Assembly: GCF_016808335.1 (NCBI RefSeq)
Contig: NC_053139.1
Location: forward strand, 21,142,782 to 21,206,781
DNA: 64,000 bases
From: Panicum virgatum
Lineage: Eukaryota > Streptophyta > Magnoliopsida > Poales > Poaceae
Reading direction: 5' to 3'
The position numbers and the translations under genes are program-made. The notes beneath the pieces were generated by a model that did no database searches, was not told where the DNA came from, and saw nothing but the letters and a program-made list of their open reading frames with translations. Numbering within the stretch: the first letter of the stretch is position 1; each line of letters begins with the position of its first letter. Positions 34,136-44,886 of this stretch are shown one piece after another.

Positions 34136-37100
34136 TGTAACACCCGGTTTATAAAAGGACATAAACCGAGCAATCATATACATGCCAGGATCAAGTCACA
34201 TGTATATACAACAGAATGAACAGTATATCATAGAACATATCACGTAAAAAGATATAATAAAGTGAATACAAAAGTTATTTATTACATTAATGACAAAATG
34301 TCTGATACACAGTAAGCGGAAGCGTAATACAAATACGATAAAAACTCTCCGAAGCTGAGCAGGGCGCCACAGGGACGTTGACTGGGAGACGAACGCCTAG
34401 AAGTCCTCGTAGTCCTGGTAGCGCTGAGCGAACTCCCTCGCGTCGGCAGGAACTGAGCAGCAGTAGAGTGTCACCAAGAGGAAAAAGAGTAGAGTAGGCA
34501 AGAGTGAGTACACAACTTGTACTCAACAAGTATAACACAAACTATGAGGCTCTAAGGTTGGCTGACTGACTGCATTAGCTTTTAAGTCTTGGCAAAATTT
34601 TATTAAAGCTAATTACTACAAGTTGATGAATTACCATAAACCCAGTTACATAGTAATTAATCAAAATTAATCATGATAATACTGAGAACCATACCAAACC
34701 AAGCCACCCGGGGAAACCTGCCTCGTCAAAGGAAGATAACCCCACTAATCAAAAGGAGGATCTGGGCCGCTCATAACCGTGAGCACGGCTAGTATACCAG
34801 TTTTACACTCTGCAGAGGTTGCACATCTTTACCCACAAGTCGTGAGCTAGGCTAGTTGTTCATCACACTTCCTTAGGTGAGATGACTAGCAAACTCACTA
34901 CGAGGCCTTTACAAAGAATCTCGTTGATAAGGAGTAACCGCGAGGGTAGGATTGGCGACCATGTAGCAGGTCTAGTGGGCGTCAAGAATACCACAGACGA
35001 GGCCACTCAGTACGAGGGACATAGAAGCTTACCAACCTTGCCCCGCAGGTAAGTTACTCCAAACCAAAAAGACCTAATTATTACGCCAAGACCGTCCCAT
35101 TCCAGTCTTGTGGTAGCGCTGTTGTCCCAGGTTGTCGCTCTATGAACCGGTCCTTATGGAGAGTGGTCAACCAGGCAGTAAGCACCATGCTGGCCACCTA
35201 AACCATGTCTCTAACAAAACATATTTTAACGAGACGTGAGCCACTCAAGCCAACAGAGAGGGCCACTCTCAGAATTAAGTTGCATAAACCATTAATCAAA
35301 TTAATTAAAAAGGACCAAGTGTGTTATAGCACGGCACCGACCACAACTAACCAAAATGCAACCCAAAGGATATATATAAAGGATACAAAGTGGCTAGGAA
35401 AGTCCTTATAGGCATAGTGTATTAAAATGCAGTATGAAAGTGTATTTAAAAGTGAAAGGTTGTTCATGTTATACTTGCCTTCCTCGTACTGCTCCTGCTA
35501 CTACTCAAACTGGTCGAAAGACGACTGCTCCGGGTATTGGTACTGGGGCTCCTCCGGTAGCTCAACGTCTACTCACGAACACATGGCCAAAAACAATACA
35601 CAACATAAACATACATGCAAACAATAGCAAAAACTAAGAAACAGTACATCAATACATGAAAATAGCAAACAAAACTAGTCTAAAACTATTCTACGTGTTA
35701 CAACGATCACGTGGATATAAAGAACGCCTAAAACGGAGCTAAAACGCAAAATCTAGGCCAAAAACAAGTTCCAGGGACCTATTTGTAAGAAAACTGGAGT
35801 TCCAGGGGGTTTCTGGGCAAAACCGAGGACTAAAACATAATTAACCATTAAGTCTAAGGGCTAACAATTAAAACTGATGGCTCAGGACTGCGGGTTCTAT
35901 TTCTATAGAGCTTAGGGGGCTTCGTGTAAAATTCTAGGCCTGTTTGGGAATATTTTAACACTGAGCAGGACCGCGGGTTTATTCTAGGAAAACGCACGGG
36001 TTCTTTTGCAAGAAGTACAGGCTGAACCGTTATCTTCGCTCAGGGGCCGTCGGATCTTGATCAAGAGGCTCAGATCTAATGGCCTCGGGATCTAATCGTA
36101 GCCGTCGCCTCTAGATCGGGCGACTCAGCAGCGATGGGGGCGCGGGCGGCGGCGCTGGGTCGACGGAGCTCTGCTCTGCGGCGGCGCGTCACCGGGGTTG
36201 GCCAATCTAGCGCCCAAGGGTCAATTCGAGCGGGGCTTTGGCCTGGGAGGACCAGCGCCTCATGCGTGATCCACTAAGGCCTTGTGCGCGTGTCGGGGAT
36301 GGCCGGAGCGGGGTGCGCAGCTGTGGGGGTGGTCCTGCTCGGCGGCGCTCACCGTCGCGAGCCCGTGTACTCGGTTCTGGGCTCGGGTTCGGGGCGCAGC
36401 AAGGGGCATGGGTGTGTGCAAGTCCAAAGCGAGCCTAAGCAAGGCCTATGCGAGGCGGGGTGGTGTTGCAGCGGGTCCGCCACGGCGGAGCTGCACCACG
36501 TGCGGCGGTGGAACGGCGTCGAGCATCGTCCCGGCCTCCGGGATGGCCCACGGACCCTAGGATCTATTGAAGTAGGTAGGGAGGGCGCTACTAGTGCTCA
36601 CCGAGGGTTCGTGTTGGGTAGGAATGCAGTGCTTGGCGCCGATGTCGAAGTCCGGCGGCGTCGCACGGGCGGAGCGCGATGACGGGGTCGCTAGGGTGGA
36701 GCTCCGGCCTTCTGGTCCTCTCGGTTCGACTCCTTGCGGTCCTGTGGAGGTGTGCCTGGGCTTAGATTGGCTCGAGATATGCCGGCGGTGAAGAATTGCG
36801 GCGGGGATCGACTTACCCGCGGCGGCGTAGGGTGTGCTACGCAGCGGAGCAAGGCAGTGGGTGGCTAGGGTTTAGTGGCGGCGCTGGCGTGGAGGGTGAG
36901 GGCGCAGGGGTCCGCGGGGCTAATTAAAGGCCAGGCAGGATCTGGGCATCCGTGCCGTGGGGCACGCGGGCGAGGATCTTGCCGGGAACCTCGGCTCGGT
37001 TAGCTCACTGGGGAAGGAAGGGAGGTAAGGGAAAGACGCTGACGAGTGGGCCAGCGATGGCAGCGTCTGGGGCGACGCGGGCGAGTGCTCTGTTGCGGAT

Positions 37101-37593
37101 GCGGGCACTGACACACAGGCCCTGTCTGTCAGTCGCGCGATGCAGGCTGAGGGAGACGGTGCGGCTGGGCCAGACGTTGGAGAGCAAGCGCTGGACGTGC
37201 GGGTGGGGAGCTGGGCCGGACTGGGATTTGCTGGGCCGCGCGGGATGAGGAAAGGGAGTGGGTTGGGCCAGCGGGACTGGCTGCTGGGCCGAGAAAAAGG
37301 GATTCGGCCCGGGTTGGCTTTTCCTATTTTCCTTTCTCCTTTTCTAATTACTCTCAACACAAAACTATTTGAATTCAAATTCGAATTTTGAATTCAAAAC
37401 CCTAGCACACAACCAAATAAAGAAGTGCACCAGCATGAAGGCAACAACACAATTTAACCCTATGATAAATTTTAATTACTTAAGAAACAAAATTTTGATT
37501 AAATGCAAGACTAAACACAAATTAAATCCTAGAAAATTAAATAAAGCCAATTAAATTTGTTAATAAATAGGAAATTTAAATTAGGGTGTTACA
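34136..37593 (-). mobile_element. Solo LTR of family T, 3,458 bp, TSD TCATC/TCATT
   Basis: Plus strand runs TGTAACACCCGG to AGGGTGTTACA, the reverse of the copy at 17038-20631. It interrupts element A's 3' LTR. Left flank is TCATC, right flank TCATT; related LTRs read TCATCGCTGCTT here, so the right copy differs by a C-to-T change at a CpG. No internal region. Its GC-rich part (36040-37300) produces long false frames on both strands. Confidence 0.92.
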
Positions 37594-37634
37594 TCATTGC
37601 TGCTTCCTGGTGGTGATGTTGGTAGGCGCCAACA
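37594..37634 (+). mobile_element. Element A 3' LTR, last 41 bp
   Basis: TCATTGCTGCTTCCTGGTGG to TTGGTAGGCGCCAACA, matching the end of the 5' LTR at 27426-27466. Followed by the TSD CATAC. Confidence 0.9.
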
Positions 37635-38426
37635 CATACACATCAACTAATATAAGGCAGAGATGATAACTTGCGATCTAAACTCTAATTCTAAATAAAC
37701 AAACAAAGAAAGTCTCGAACACTTACAACCAAATAAGCATCCATCGAGGTACAAGCGGAGAAGAGTGTCGAGAGACCCGGCACTTCCCCCGACTCCTCCT
37801 CACTCTCCTCTTCTTCTACATTTCCTAGTCTACCTAAGCATCTAGGATGAAGGCCTCAAGCTCCAAGGGAGAAAGGTGAGTTGAGAGGGTGTGTTGTGTG
37901 TGTGTGTGTTCCATTTCTCTATCCCGCCTCTATATTTATAGGAGGGAGCCACGGGCAAGAGAGGCGTCATCTTCAGCTGATCCTTGGCAAACTGACATAC
38001 TCATCCAATAAGATTTCTCCACGTGTCCAGCTTAAGTCGGTGGGGCCCACGGGCAGTTCGGCCGACCAGGTAGGTCGGCCGGCCTCCCAGTGGGCCCGCC
38101 GACCTTCCCTTTTTGTTCATGGGTTCTTTCTTGGGCCCACTTGCCATTGGCACGGGTATTAGCTTTTATATTGTTGGTTTCTTGCTCAGGTGGGCCCATT
38201 ACTCCAAATTCTGACACATGTCGCGTTCTGATTTGCTGGAACGTCGTGTCTTGGATCAAACCACACCATTATACTGCAAAATCAGCTAGAAATCACCTGC
38301 ACACATTCTAGAACATCATCTGTGGAATACGTTAGTAAATAAATCTATCCTAGCATTTATTCCACATTTTGGTTCCTTTTTGTGCAGGAGTTGACAGTCA
38401 AAATTGGTCGTTAGTGACCGTCAACA
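37635..38426 (-). mobile_element. Element B 3' LTR, right piece
   Basis: Continues the reversed family-B LTR from CATACACATCAACTAATA. It ends TTAGTGACCGTCAACA at 38426, the reverse of the LTR start at 30398. Confidence 0.9.
37931..37940 (-). promoter_or_regulatory. TATA box of element B 3' LTR
   Basis: Minus-strand TATAAATATA at the same LTR position as the box at 30987. Confidence 0.65.
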
Positions 38427-38466
38427 AGACCCCCCACACTTGGCCCTTTGCTCGTCTCGAGTAAAG
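38427..38466 (-). other. Element B polypurine tract and adjoining hairpin
   Basis: Minus strand reads a hairpin-forming TTTACTCGAGACGAGCAAA followed by GGCCAAGTGTGGGGGGTCT and then the LTR start. The same hairpin-plus-purine order precedes element A's 3' LTR. The purine run primes plus-strand DNA synthesis in reverse transcription. Confidence 0.75.
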
Positions 38467-39793
38467 GTTAGGACTGAGGTGAAGCGGTAGCTTCTTGATA
38501 GAATATCCTGCACAAAAGTTATTCCATACCTTGCTCTTGCTTGTGAACTTGAATGTGTCTACCATGATATCTTGAGTTGTTGAAGAACGGAATGATCATG
38601 GCTCCAAGTGTCATCCTGCCATGCTGCCAGACTTGGGGATTTTTGAAAGAATTTTTGCAAAAAAAAGATGTTCATGGTCTTACTCTCTTCCATGGGTCTC
38701 TCAGAATCACTCATAGCTTCTTACCAGCACTTATCCCCTATTTTACCTCACCGGCTCTGATGGTATATGTGGAGTTTTGATGAATGAGGTAGAATGGCAT
38801 CTGCTTGACTCAAATCTGTTGCAAGATCAAAGATTGGATCCACAGGTTGATTACTCATATTTACGAAATGATTATATTAGTGCACAGATAAATACATGCT
38901 CCTTTTCATGTCTGACTTTATTTGCTGGGTCATGCTTCTTTGGCATGCCATCTTTTCTCTCTCTCTTTTTTTTGGGTCATGCTTCTTTGGCATGCCAACT
39001 TTTCATCTCTTTTTTTGCATACTATTGTCAGACAGTATTTAAGGAGCATGAGGTTCATCTGAACAAATAACCTTTAATCAAGAGTGTAAACAAAGTAAAA
39101 CTATGATGGGTCACAAAATTTGATCAAGCTCAACATGTAGCCAAGAGACATAGCATGGGATTTTTTTTTCAAGTGGAAAGTAACATATGGCTCTGTTAGG
39201 ATGGTGGATAAAGAGATAAGACAAAGAATTCATTTTTGTTTTTATAAATAAAATTCTCAGACTGGCCAACATGACAGAGAAGAACAACTTTAAACCAGAC
39301 ATATCACGTTAGTCAACAACTAAGCATCATGGGGTCCGATAAGATATGATTCACAAACTTAAGCACAGCATGAAAAACATTTATGCAGGGCATCTATCAA
39401 GAACTCTTATTAGCAGATTTCTTAAACAGGTTCAAGAATTTGAAAAGACATGCTCATGTTTAGAAACGCTAAAGGGAGGAAACAAGTGAGGTAATGCAAA
39501 CTCGGGAGTCGGAGTGGGAGGTGCACGTGACGTGTGAATGTGATTGGTGATGTGTAGCATCATGGGATCTCTCCTCCACACTCGTTTTCGACCTGCTCAT
39601 CGATCATAGACAAAACAAACCAAATATGAAAGATAATGGGGCTTTGCCGGCATTAACACCGGGGAGCCAAAGTTCACAATCCCGAATGAAATAAAAACTG
39701 GGGAACGACTAAACTGACCTAGACCTAGACGAAATAACTAAGACTAGCGCCCAGACTAAACCTATGATAACGACCCATCTTAGGAGGCGACTC
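38467..39793 (-). other. Element B 3' noncoding region
   Basis: AT-rich, no gene. Contains two copies of TCATGCTTCTTTGGCATGCC (near 38930 and 38976), the reverse of a motif in the 3' region of elements A and C. Confidence 0.6.
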
Positions 39794-40576
39794 CTAATAG
39801 AGGTCCTTTTGACCCGTAGCCAAAAACAAGTGCTTCATCTTAGCACTCAACCCTCTACCCAGAAGATGGAGGTCGTCCCAAAGCTCCTCCACCTCGATCT
39901 TCCTCTCCGCAAGCTGGTCCTTGAGACGTCTGTTCTCCAGACGTAGCTGCTGGACCATCGCGGTGAGGTCGGCGATGGTGGATCCCTCTGAAGTCATGTC
40001 ATCCTTAGGCTTTGCAGGCGACGACTGGGATCTGGTCTTCTTTGGCGATGGACTGGCGGCTGCATTCCTCCTTTGAGTGTCCGGAGTCCGTGTCGGGGTT
40101 GCCCCCTGTGCAGACTCCGAAGCACTCTTCTATGGTATGGGAGCACCCCGCGCAATCTGAGGCGGCATAGACGATCCTGTTGTCGCTCCATCTTTGAAGA
40201 GCTACTGTACAATCGGCCTTGCTGGGGCCGGAGCTTCTTTGGATGGCCTTCCATAGGGGCTATTCGCGCATGCCTTGGATCTTGCAATCTTGAGATGCGA
40301 GGGGGAGCGTGCAGCGGAGCGGGGGCACTGGATGTCGCGCCCCTTGGTCGGCCGACCGGAGAGTGGCACCTACCGGTCCTCCGCTGCTCCCTCCGCTGGG
40401 ACCACGGCCAGGGGCTGCATGAAGGTCGCCGCCTCTTCCATCATCGCTTCAGTAGTAGAGTTCGGGGTGTTGATCACTGGAGGAGTCGCTGGATGAGACA
40501 TGGCTGGCTTGGTGGCTACGGTTTTGGGATCTCCCTTGCCAGCCATGGGTTGATGATGGGATGCTGATGGAATCAA
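39794..40576 (-). pseudogene. Element B ORF after pol, possibly ATHILA ORF-1 C-terminus
   Basis: One frame of 261 codons with three internal stops, all TAG (first at 40370-40372). Pro/Ala/Thr-rich N-terminal part (MAGKGDPKTVATKPAMSHP), Lys-rich middle (SPSPKKTRSQSSPAKPK), and a C-terminal coiled coil (LTAMVQQLRLENRRLKDQL). It lies between the end of pol and the polypurine tract, where Athila elements carry an extra ORF sometimes described as env-like. I see no signal peptide or membrane segment. The relation to the ORF in element D is by position and low-complexity style only. Confidence 0.45.
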
Positions 40577-40838
40577 TGAAGGTTTTGAGGAGTAGATGGA
40601 AACAAGGTGGAGGGTTTAGGTTTTCCGAAAAGAGGAAGAAGGGTGCAAGAGTCCTTTTCTCGTCGCGAAACGCCGTCGCCCCTCACGGAGCTGGACTCTA
40701 GGTGGGTCAAGGAGGCCGTGCACCGATGCTGGGCCTCACTGGAGCTGGCCCAGGTTCGGCCGACCTGGTGGGTCGGCCGACCCAGGTTGGGCCCTAGTGG
40801 GCCCCAGCTTGCACGGGTCAACAGGTGGGGTCAGGTGT
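40577..40838 (-). other. Element B spacer between pol end and extra ORF
   Basis: Contains GTTCGGCCGACC and GGGTCGGCCGACCC (about 40755-40785), the palindromes found upstream of the TATA boxes in several LTRs of this window. No gene. Confidence 0.45.
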
Positions 40839-40996
40839 TTAAGAGGTAGAACGGGCCCACCTGCCCTTTTGGCCTATATGGCTCTTCTTAGATATAAGTA
40901 CGAGATCGACTAAGTCAATCACGTCTATCTCTTCATCAAGAGCTTTATTATGGTCTAGGAAAAGCTTGAGTCGTTGACCCTTTACCTTATAGGCAT
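40839..40996 (-). pseudogene. Element B pol C-terminal end (Athila integrase tail)
   Basis: About 52 codons to a TAA at 40839-40841. Reads AYKVKGQRLKLFLDHNKAL, then EEIDVIDLVDLVLI, the pattern of Athila pol ends (K-V-x-G-x-R-L-K followed by an acidic D-L-x-D-L tail). It shows that element B, unlike A and C, had a pol gene. The rest is cut off by the insertion of element C at 40997 and should continue beyond the window. Confidence 0.65.
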
Positions 40997-42533
40997 TGTT
41001 GACGCTCACTAATGATCATTTCCAGGCGTCAACTTGATCAAAAAAATCATGAGAGTTTGCATTTCATATACGCATCCTTATCTAATAAAGTCCCTAAACC
41101 ACACTTTACCTTTTAGAAAATACAAGTTGTGTTTTGGAGCTAATATGCAGGTTGCAAGCACACTTTGGCCCGACATAAAATCACAGAAATTATCAGAGCA
41201 CCGATTCAGGCTCAGATGGACCAAAAGTGATGCAAGAACCCAATTCAGACAAGCCAAAACAAGCCAAGACCACCGTGGACCCGACAAGGAGGCCCAGGAC
41301 AGCCTGCTTGAAGAAGATGGAGGCGGTTGGCCCCACGGGCAGGCCGACCGACCTACCATGTCGACCGACCTGGCCCATGGGCCCAACCGCCTTAGCCAAG
41401 CCATGTGTCGTCTCCTGGTTGGTCCTTTAGGTCGGTTTGGAGAGTCTCACCCCGTGGCTCCCTGCTATAAATACAAGGGGGGTAGAGATTAGAACACACA
41501 CACAAACACATCACACCTTTTCTCTCTTGCTCATCTTGCATAGACTTTAGGCTTAGTGGAGTTTAGGAGAAGTCCAGGAGTCATCGAGTTGCCAGAGTTG
41601 CTCGAGAGTTCTGGTATGGGTTCATCTCTAGCTCTCTCTTGTAATATTTGGTTGTTTATAATAGAATTAGACTATGGTTACCGACATCTGCTTGAAGTAT
41701 ATTATGAGTTATCGGATATATGCTTCTTGATATGGTTGTGTTATTATTCAATGCTTGCATTGTATGATCGCCCTGTGCTGGAGATGGTTAGTCTTTTGTT
41801 CTTAGAACTCTATCAACTGCTCCAGTATTCATATGATTGCTCTAGTGTGATGTCTGTCCATCCGGAGGGTGGGGGCTCCGCGCGGGACCCTACAGTATCC
41901 CTTACTAGTGTAGACATGGTGTCTAGATTAGCTAAGAGTTGCTGGATGTCAACTATATCCACTATTTGTAGAGGTAGCCGGCAGGTGGTGATAGCCCTGT
42001 CCGAGCCCGAGTAATCCAACACGTTCGGTATGGGGGGTAGGAGTTACATAAAGTCGCCGGGGTGTACGGGCTCCTCCCGTTACTTCGATAGCAATCTCCC
42101 TGTTGTGTAGTTTAATCTCTGACGAGCTAACCAATGAGAAAGTATAGATATAGCTAGCCTAGCACAGTTGGCTCGAGCTCTATCTTCTACCTTGCTCCCG
42201 GCCTAGAGCAGCTTTTATCTTTCTTTTATTTATTTATCCAAGAGGGTAGTTTGTGTGCATGTCACACTACCTCCTACCATATTATTATCTTACCCCTGCT
42301 TATGCATGAGAATATCCAATCTAGATAAAGTTCATCAACTAGTCTATATCTCTTCACTCACCGTCTTCCCTGCGGAAATAAGATGACACCCCGGTATACT
42401 CCCGTGTAAAATGCTACAGCAGTATTCTGTGTGCTTGGGAATTTATTCGTGGTTCATGAAATACTGCCACCCCAAATTCTCGTCTGCGGGCGTCATCGCT
42501 GCTTCACGGTAGTGACGTTGGTAGGCGCCAACA
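40997..42533 (+). mobile_element. Element C 5' LTR, 1,537 bp
   Basis: Starts TGTTGACGCTCACTAATG, ends TTGGTAGGCGCCAACA; same length as element A's 5' LTR and very similar throughout. Confidence 0.92.
41466..41473 (+). promoter_or_regulatory. TATA box of element C 5' LTR
   Basis: TATAAATA in CCTGCTATAAATACAAGG. Confidence 0.75.
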
Positions 42534-42541
42534 AGCAATTT

Positions 42542-42559
42542 TGGCGCCGTTGCCGGGGA
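42542..42559 (+). other. tRNA-Asp primer binding site of element C
   Basis: TGGCGCCGTTGCCGGGGA, the best-preserved PBS of this family in the window, eight bases after the LTR. Confidence 0.92.
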
Positions 42560-42679
42560 AGGCACAGATTGAAGTATATAGACAAAGTCGTGAACAAAAT
42601 CAAAATTGGTATTCGCTTGCTAAACAGACTAACTAGGCTTTCTTTTCTTGTCTTTGTTGATATGAAAACAGGGTAGTGT

Positions 42680-43603
42680 ATGACCGGTTTCGACTTGCCG
42701 CAAAACTTTCATTCCAATCCAGAGTCACTTTTGAGGAGGACGCGAGCTCGCCTCGCATCACCTCGGAGATCACTCACGGATGTTGAACCAGTCAACGCAT
42801 CATCTTCAGCTCCTAGAGCTATGGCCCAGATGACACTCCGTAATTACTCTGCTTCGTCTGCTAACCAGGTCCCTACCGGGCCCGAGGTTAACACCGGAGG
42901 AGAAAATTTCGGGATCAAGACGGGTCTCATTACGATGGTGCATGCCAGCAATTTTTGTGGCAAGGCCAATGAGGATGCCAACACTTATCTCCAGCAGTTC
43001 CTGGAGCTCTGCTGTACTTTTGTTTTCAAGGGTGTATCGCAAGATGCAATCCGGCTCCGTCTGTTTCCGTTCTCTCTCCTGGGGAGAGAGAATCAATGGT
43101 TTTATGCTAACAAGGCTGCTGTGGACACTTGGGACAAATGTGCCAAGGCGTTCCTCTCGAAGTTCTTCCCGACGGGCAAAACCAATGCTCTTCGTGGTCG
43201 GATTTTGAACTTCCAGCAGGCATCAAATGAGTTAATTCCTGAAGCTTGGGAGAGACTTCAGGAATACATTCTGGCGTGTCCGCGTCACGGAATGGACATT
43301 TGGCTCATTCTACAGAACTTCTACAACGGGTTGACCCAGTTATCCCGTGATCATGTGGATGCCGCTGCGGGTGGAGCTTTCTTCTCACTGACCATTGAAA
43401 GAGCTACATCATTGATCGAGAAGATGGTTTCCAACCAAGGTTGGAGCGATGATCGCCTCCAACCACGCCAGCGAGGTATGCACTCCGTCAAGGAGGCCGA
43501 CATGCTCGCTATGAAGATTGATTTCCTCCTCAAGAAATTAGAGGAAGCTGCTATGAAGATAAGTCTCAAATGCAAACACTTCAAGCCTTGGAAACTCGCA
43601 TGA
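42680..43603 (+). CDS. Element C gag, frame 1
   Basis: 307 codons, the same length as in element A, starting MTGFDLPQNFHSNPESLLRR. It has the Athila gag core (GIKTGLITMVHA, RLRLFPFSLLG, CPRHGMD). It ends in the same place as A's frame 1 with the same out-of-frame tail and overlaps the zinc-knuckle frame by 34 bases. No internal stop. Confidence 0.8.
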   Translation: MTGFDLPQNFHSNPESLLRRTRARLASPRRSLTDVEPVNASSSAPRAMAQMTLRNYSASSANQVPTGPEVNTGGENFGIKTGLITMVHASNFCGKANEDANTYLQQFLELCCTFVFKGVSQDAIRLRLFPFSLLGRENQWFYANKAAVDTWDKCAKAFLSKFFPTGKTNALRGRILNFQQASNELIPEAWERLQEYILACPRHGMDIWLILQNFYNGLTQLSRDHVDAAAGGAFFSLTIERATSLIEKMVSNQGWSDDRLQPRQRGMHSVKEADMLAMKIDFLLKKLEEAAMKISLKCKHFKPWKLA

Positions 43604-44886
43604 CGTGCGAGGTCTGCGGGAATGTTGGACATTCAGGCAACAATTTCCCAGAAACCAAAGAAGAAGCATTATTCCTCAATGGCAACAATGGGTTTCATCC
43701 ACAAGAAGGTCAGGGTGGAATCACCCACGCCCATACTACCAAGGAGTTAATGGAAATTCAAATTCTTTCAATCCAAGCCAGCCTACCTTGAGAGATCTTG
43801 TCTACGGCCAAGCGAAGATCAATGAGTCCCTTCAGAAGAAGTTGGCCGCTATAGACAAATCTATGGAGACCATCTATGCCAAGATGGATGAATTCTCCAC
43901 TGCTATGAAGAACCAGCTGAGTTTCAATAAGGCACTAGAAACTCAATTGGCTCAACTAGCTGCTGCTACACCTGCTGCTGAACTAGGGAAGATTCCAGGG
44001 CAACCCGAATCAACTCTAGAGAGTGTCAATGTCATCAATGCTATGTGGAAAGAGCCACTTAGCAGGACACCTATCTGCTATGCTGAGAAGCTCACACGCC
44101 CAAGAAGAGGTGCGTGGGGTGAGTTAGCAGCCACAATAAGAGAACATCCCGGAACCCCAGTGATCAGTTGCTCAATCTTTGATTATGAATTTGATCACGC
44201 TCTGTGTGACCTTGGAGTCAGCGTCAACATCATGCTCAAGGTAACATTCGAAAAGCTAGGCTATCCATCAATTTCCCCTACCACTATGTGTGTTCAGCTG
44301 GCGGACTCCACGATAAGATATCCATCAATTTCCCCTACCACTATGTGTGGAAAGGCTAATGGTAAAGGTCAAGAACACCTACATATTAGTGGATTTCGTA
44401 GTCCTTGATATGGAAGGAGATCTTGGGATTCCGCTCATACTTGGGCGACCATTCCTCAAGGATACAAATGCCAGAATTGATGTGGGGACAGGAAGAATCA
44501 GCATCTGTATCATGGGAAAGACCATGAAATTCAAGTTTCAAAACAAGAGGGTGGTATTCTTGATTCATGTGGATAGTGAGAAAAAGGGGTTATGGGCAGA
44601 ACCCAGTTGGGATGATCAAGATTATCATCCCGCTTCCAAGCCACCTTGGGAGGATTGGAAGATTCATACTTCACCAACCAAGCCAGTGGAAAACGACCAA
44701 AAGATCCCTGACTTCATTGCCAATACAATGTGGGAAGATCTGGAAATCGTCTATCCAACATCCGAGGATCCTGTTCCTTTGCCGTCTACGCCATCAAAGA
44801 AGACCAAGAAGGTATGGCGCAAGAAGAATAAGACATCATCGACCGCTACTACTTCTCTAGGTACGGACGAAATGACCTCAACCTGA
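43570..44886 (+). pseudogene. Element C zinc knuckle and protease region, broken
   Basis: The knuckle reads CEVCGNVGHSGNNF: the last cysteine is Phe. A base lost near 43712 shifts the frame. Another frame (43605-44408) then carries LSFNKALETQLAQL and the protease motif ALCDLGVSVNIML, where DLGA is DLGV. A 31-bp duplication at 44319-44349 replaces normal sequence and shifts the frame again. The last part (from 44347) has VVLDMEGDLGIPLILGRPF and a Lys-rich end. This protein cannot be made whole. Confidence 0.8.
44319..44349 (+). repeat. 31-bp duplicated insert in element C
   Basis: Exact repeat of 44262-44292, starting TATCCATCAATTTCCCC. Element A has ATCCCGAAGGAATC here instead, so the copy replaced native sequence. 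Confidence 0.85.

Larger units (their letters stand above)
25930..37634 (+). mobile_element. Element A, Athila-type gag-pro element, TSD CATAC
   Basis: Bounded by CATAC at 25925-25929 and 37635-37639. The target rejoins as GCTAGCATACACATC, matching in reverse the intact family-B LTR near 31330, which proves the insertion. Two LTRs of about 1.54 and 1.52 kb, Asp-tRNA PBS, gag, protease, polypurine tract; no RT, RNase H or integrase. Without its own two insertions the internal region is about 3.8 kb, close to element C's 3.7 kb. It is therefore a stable non-autonomous form rather than a random deletion. Confidence 0.92.
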
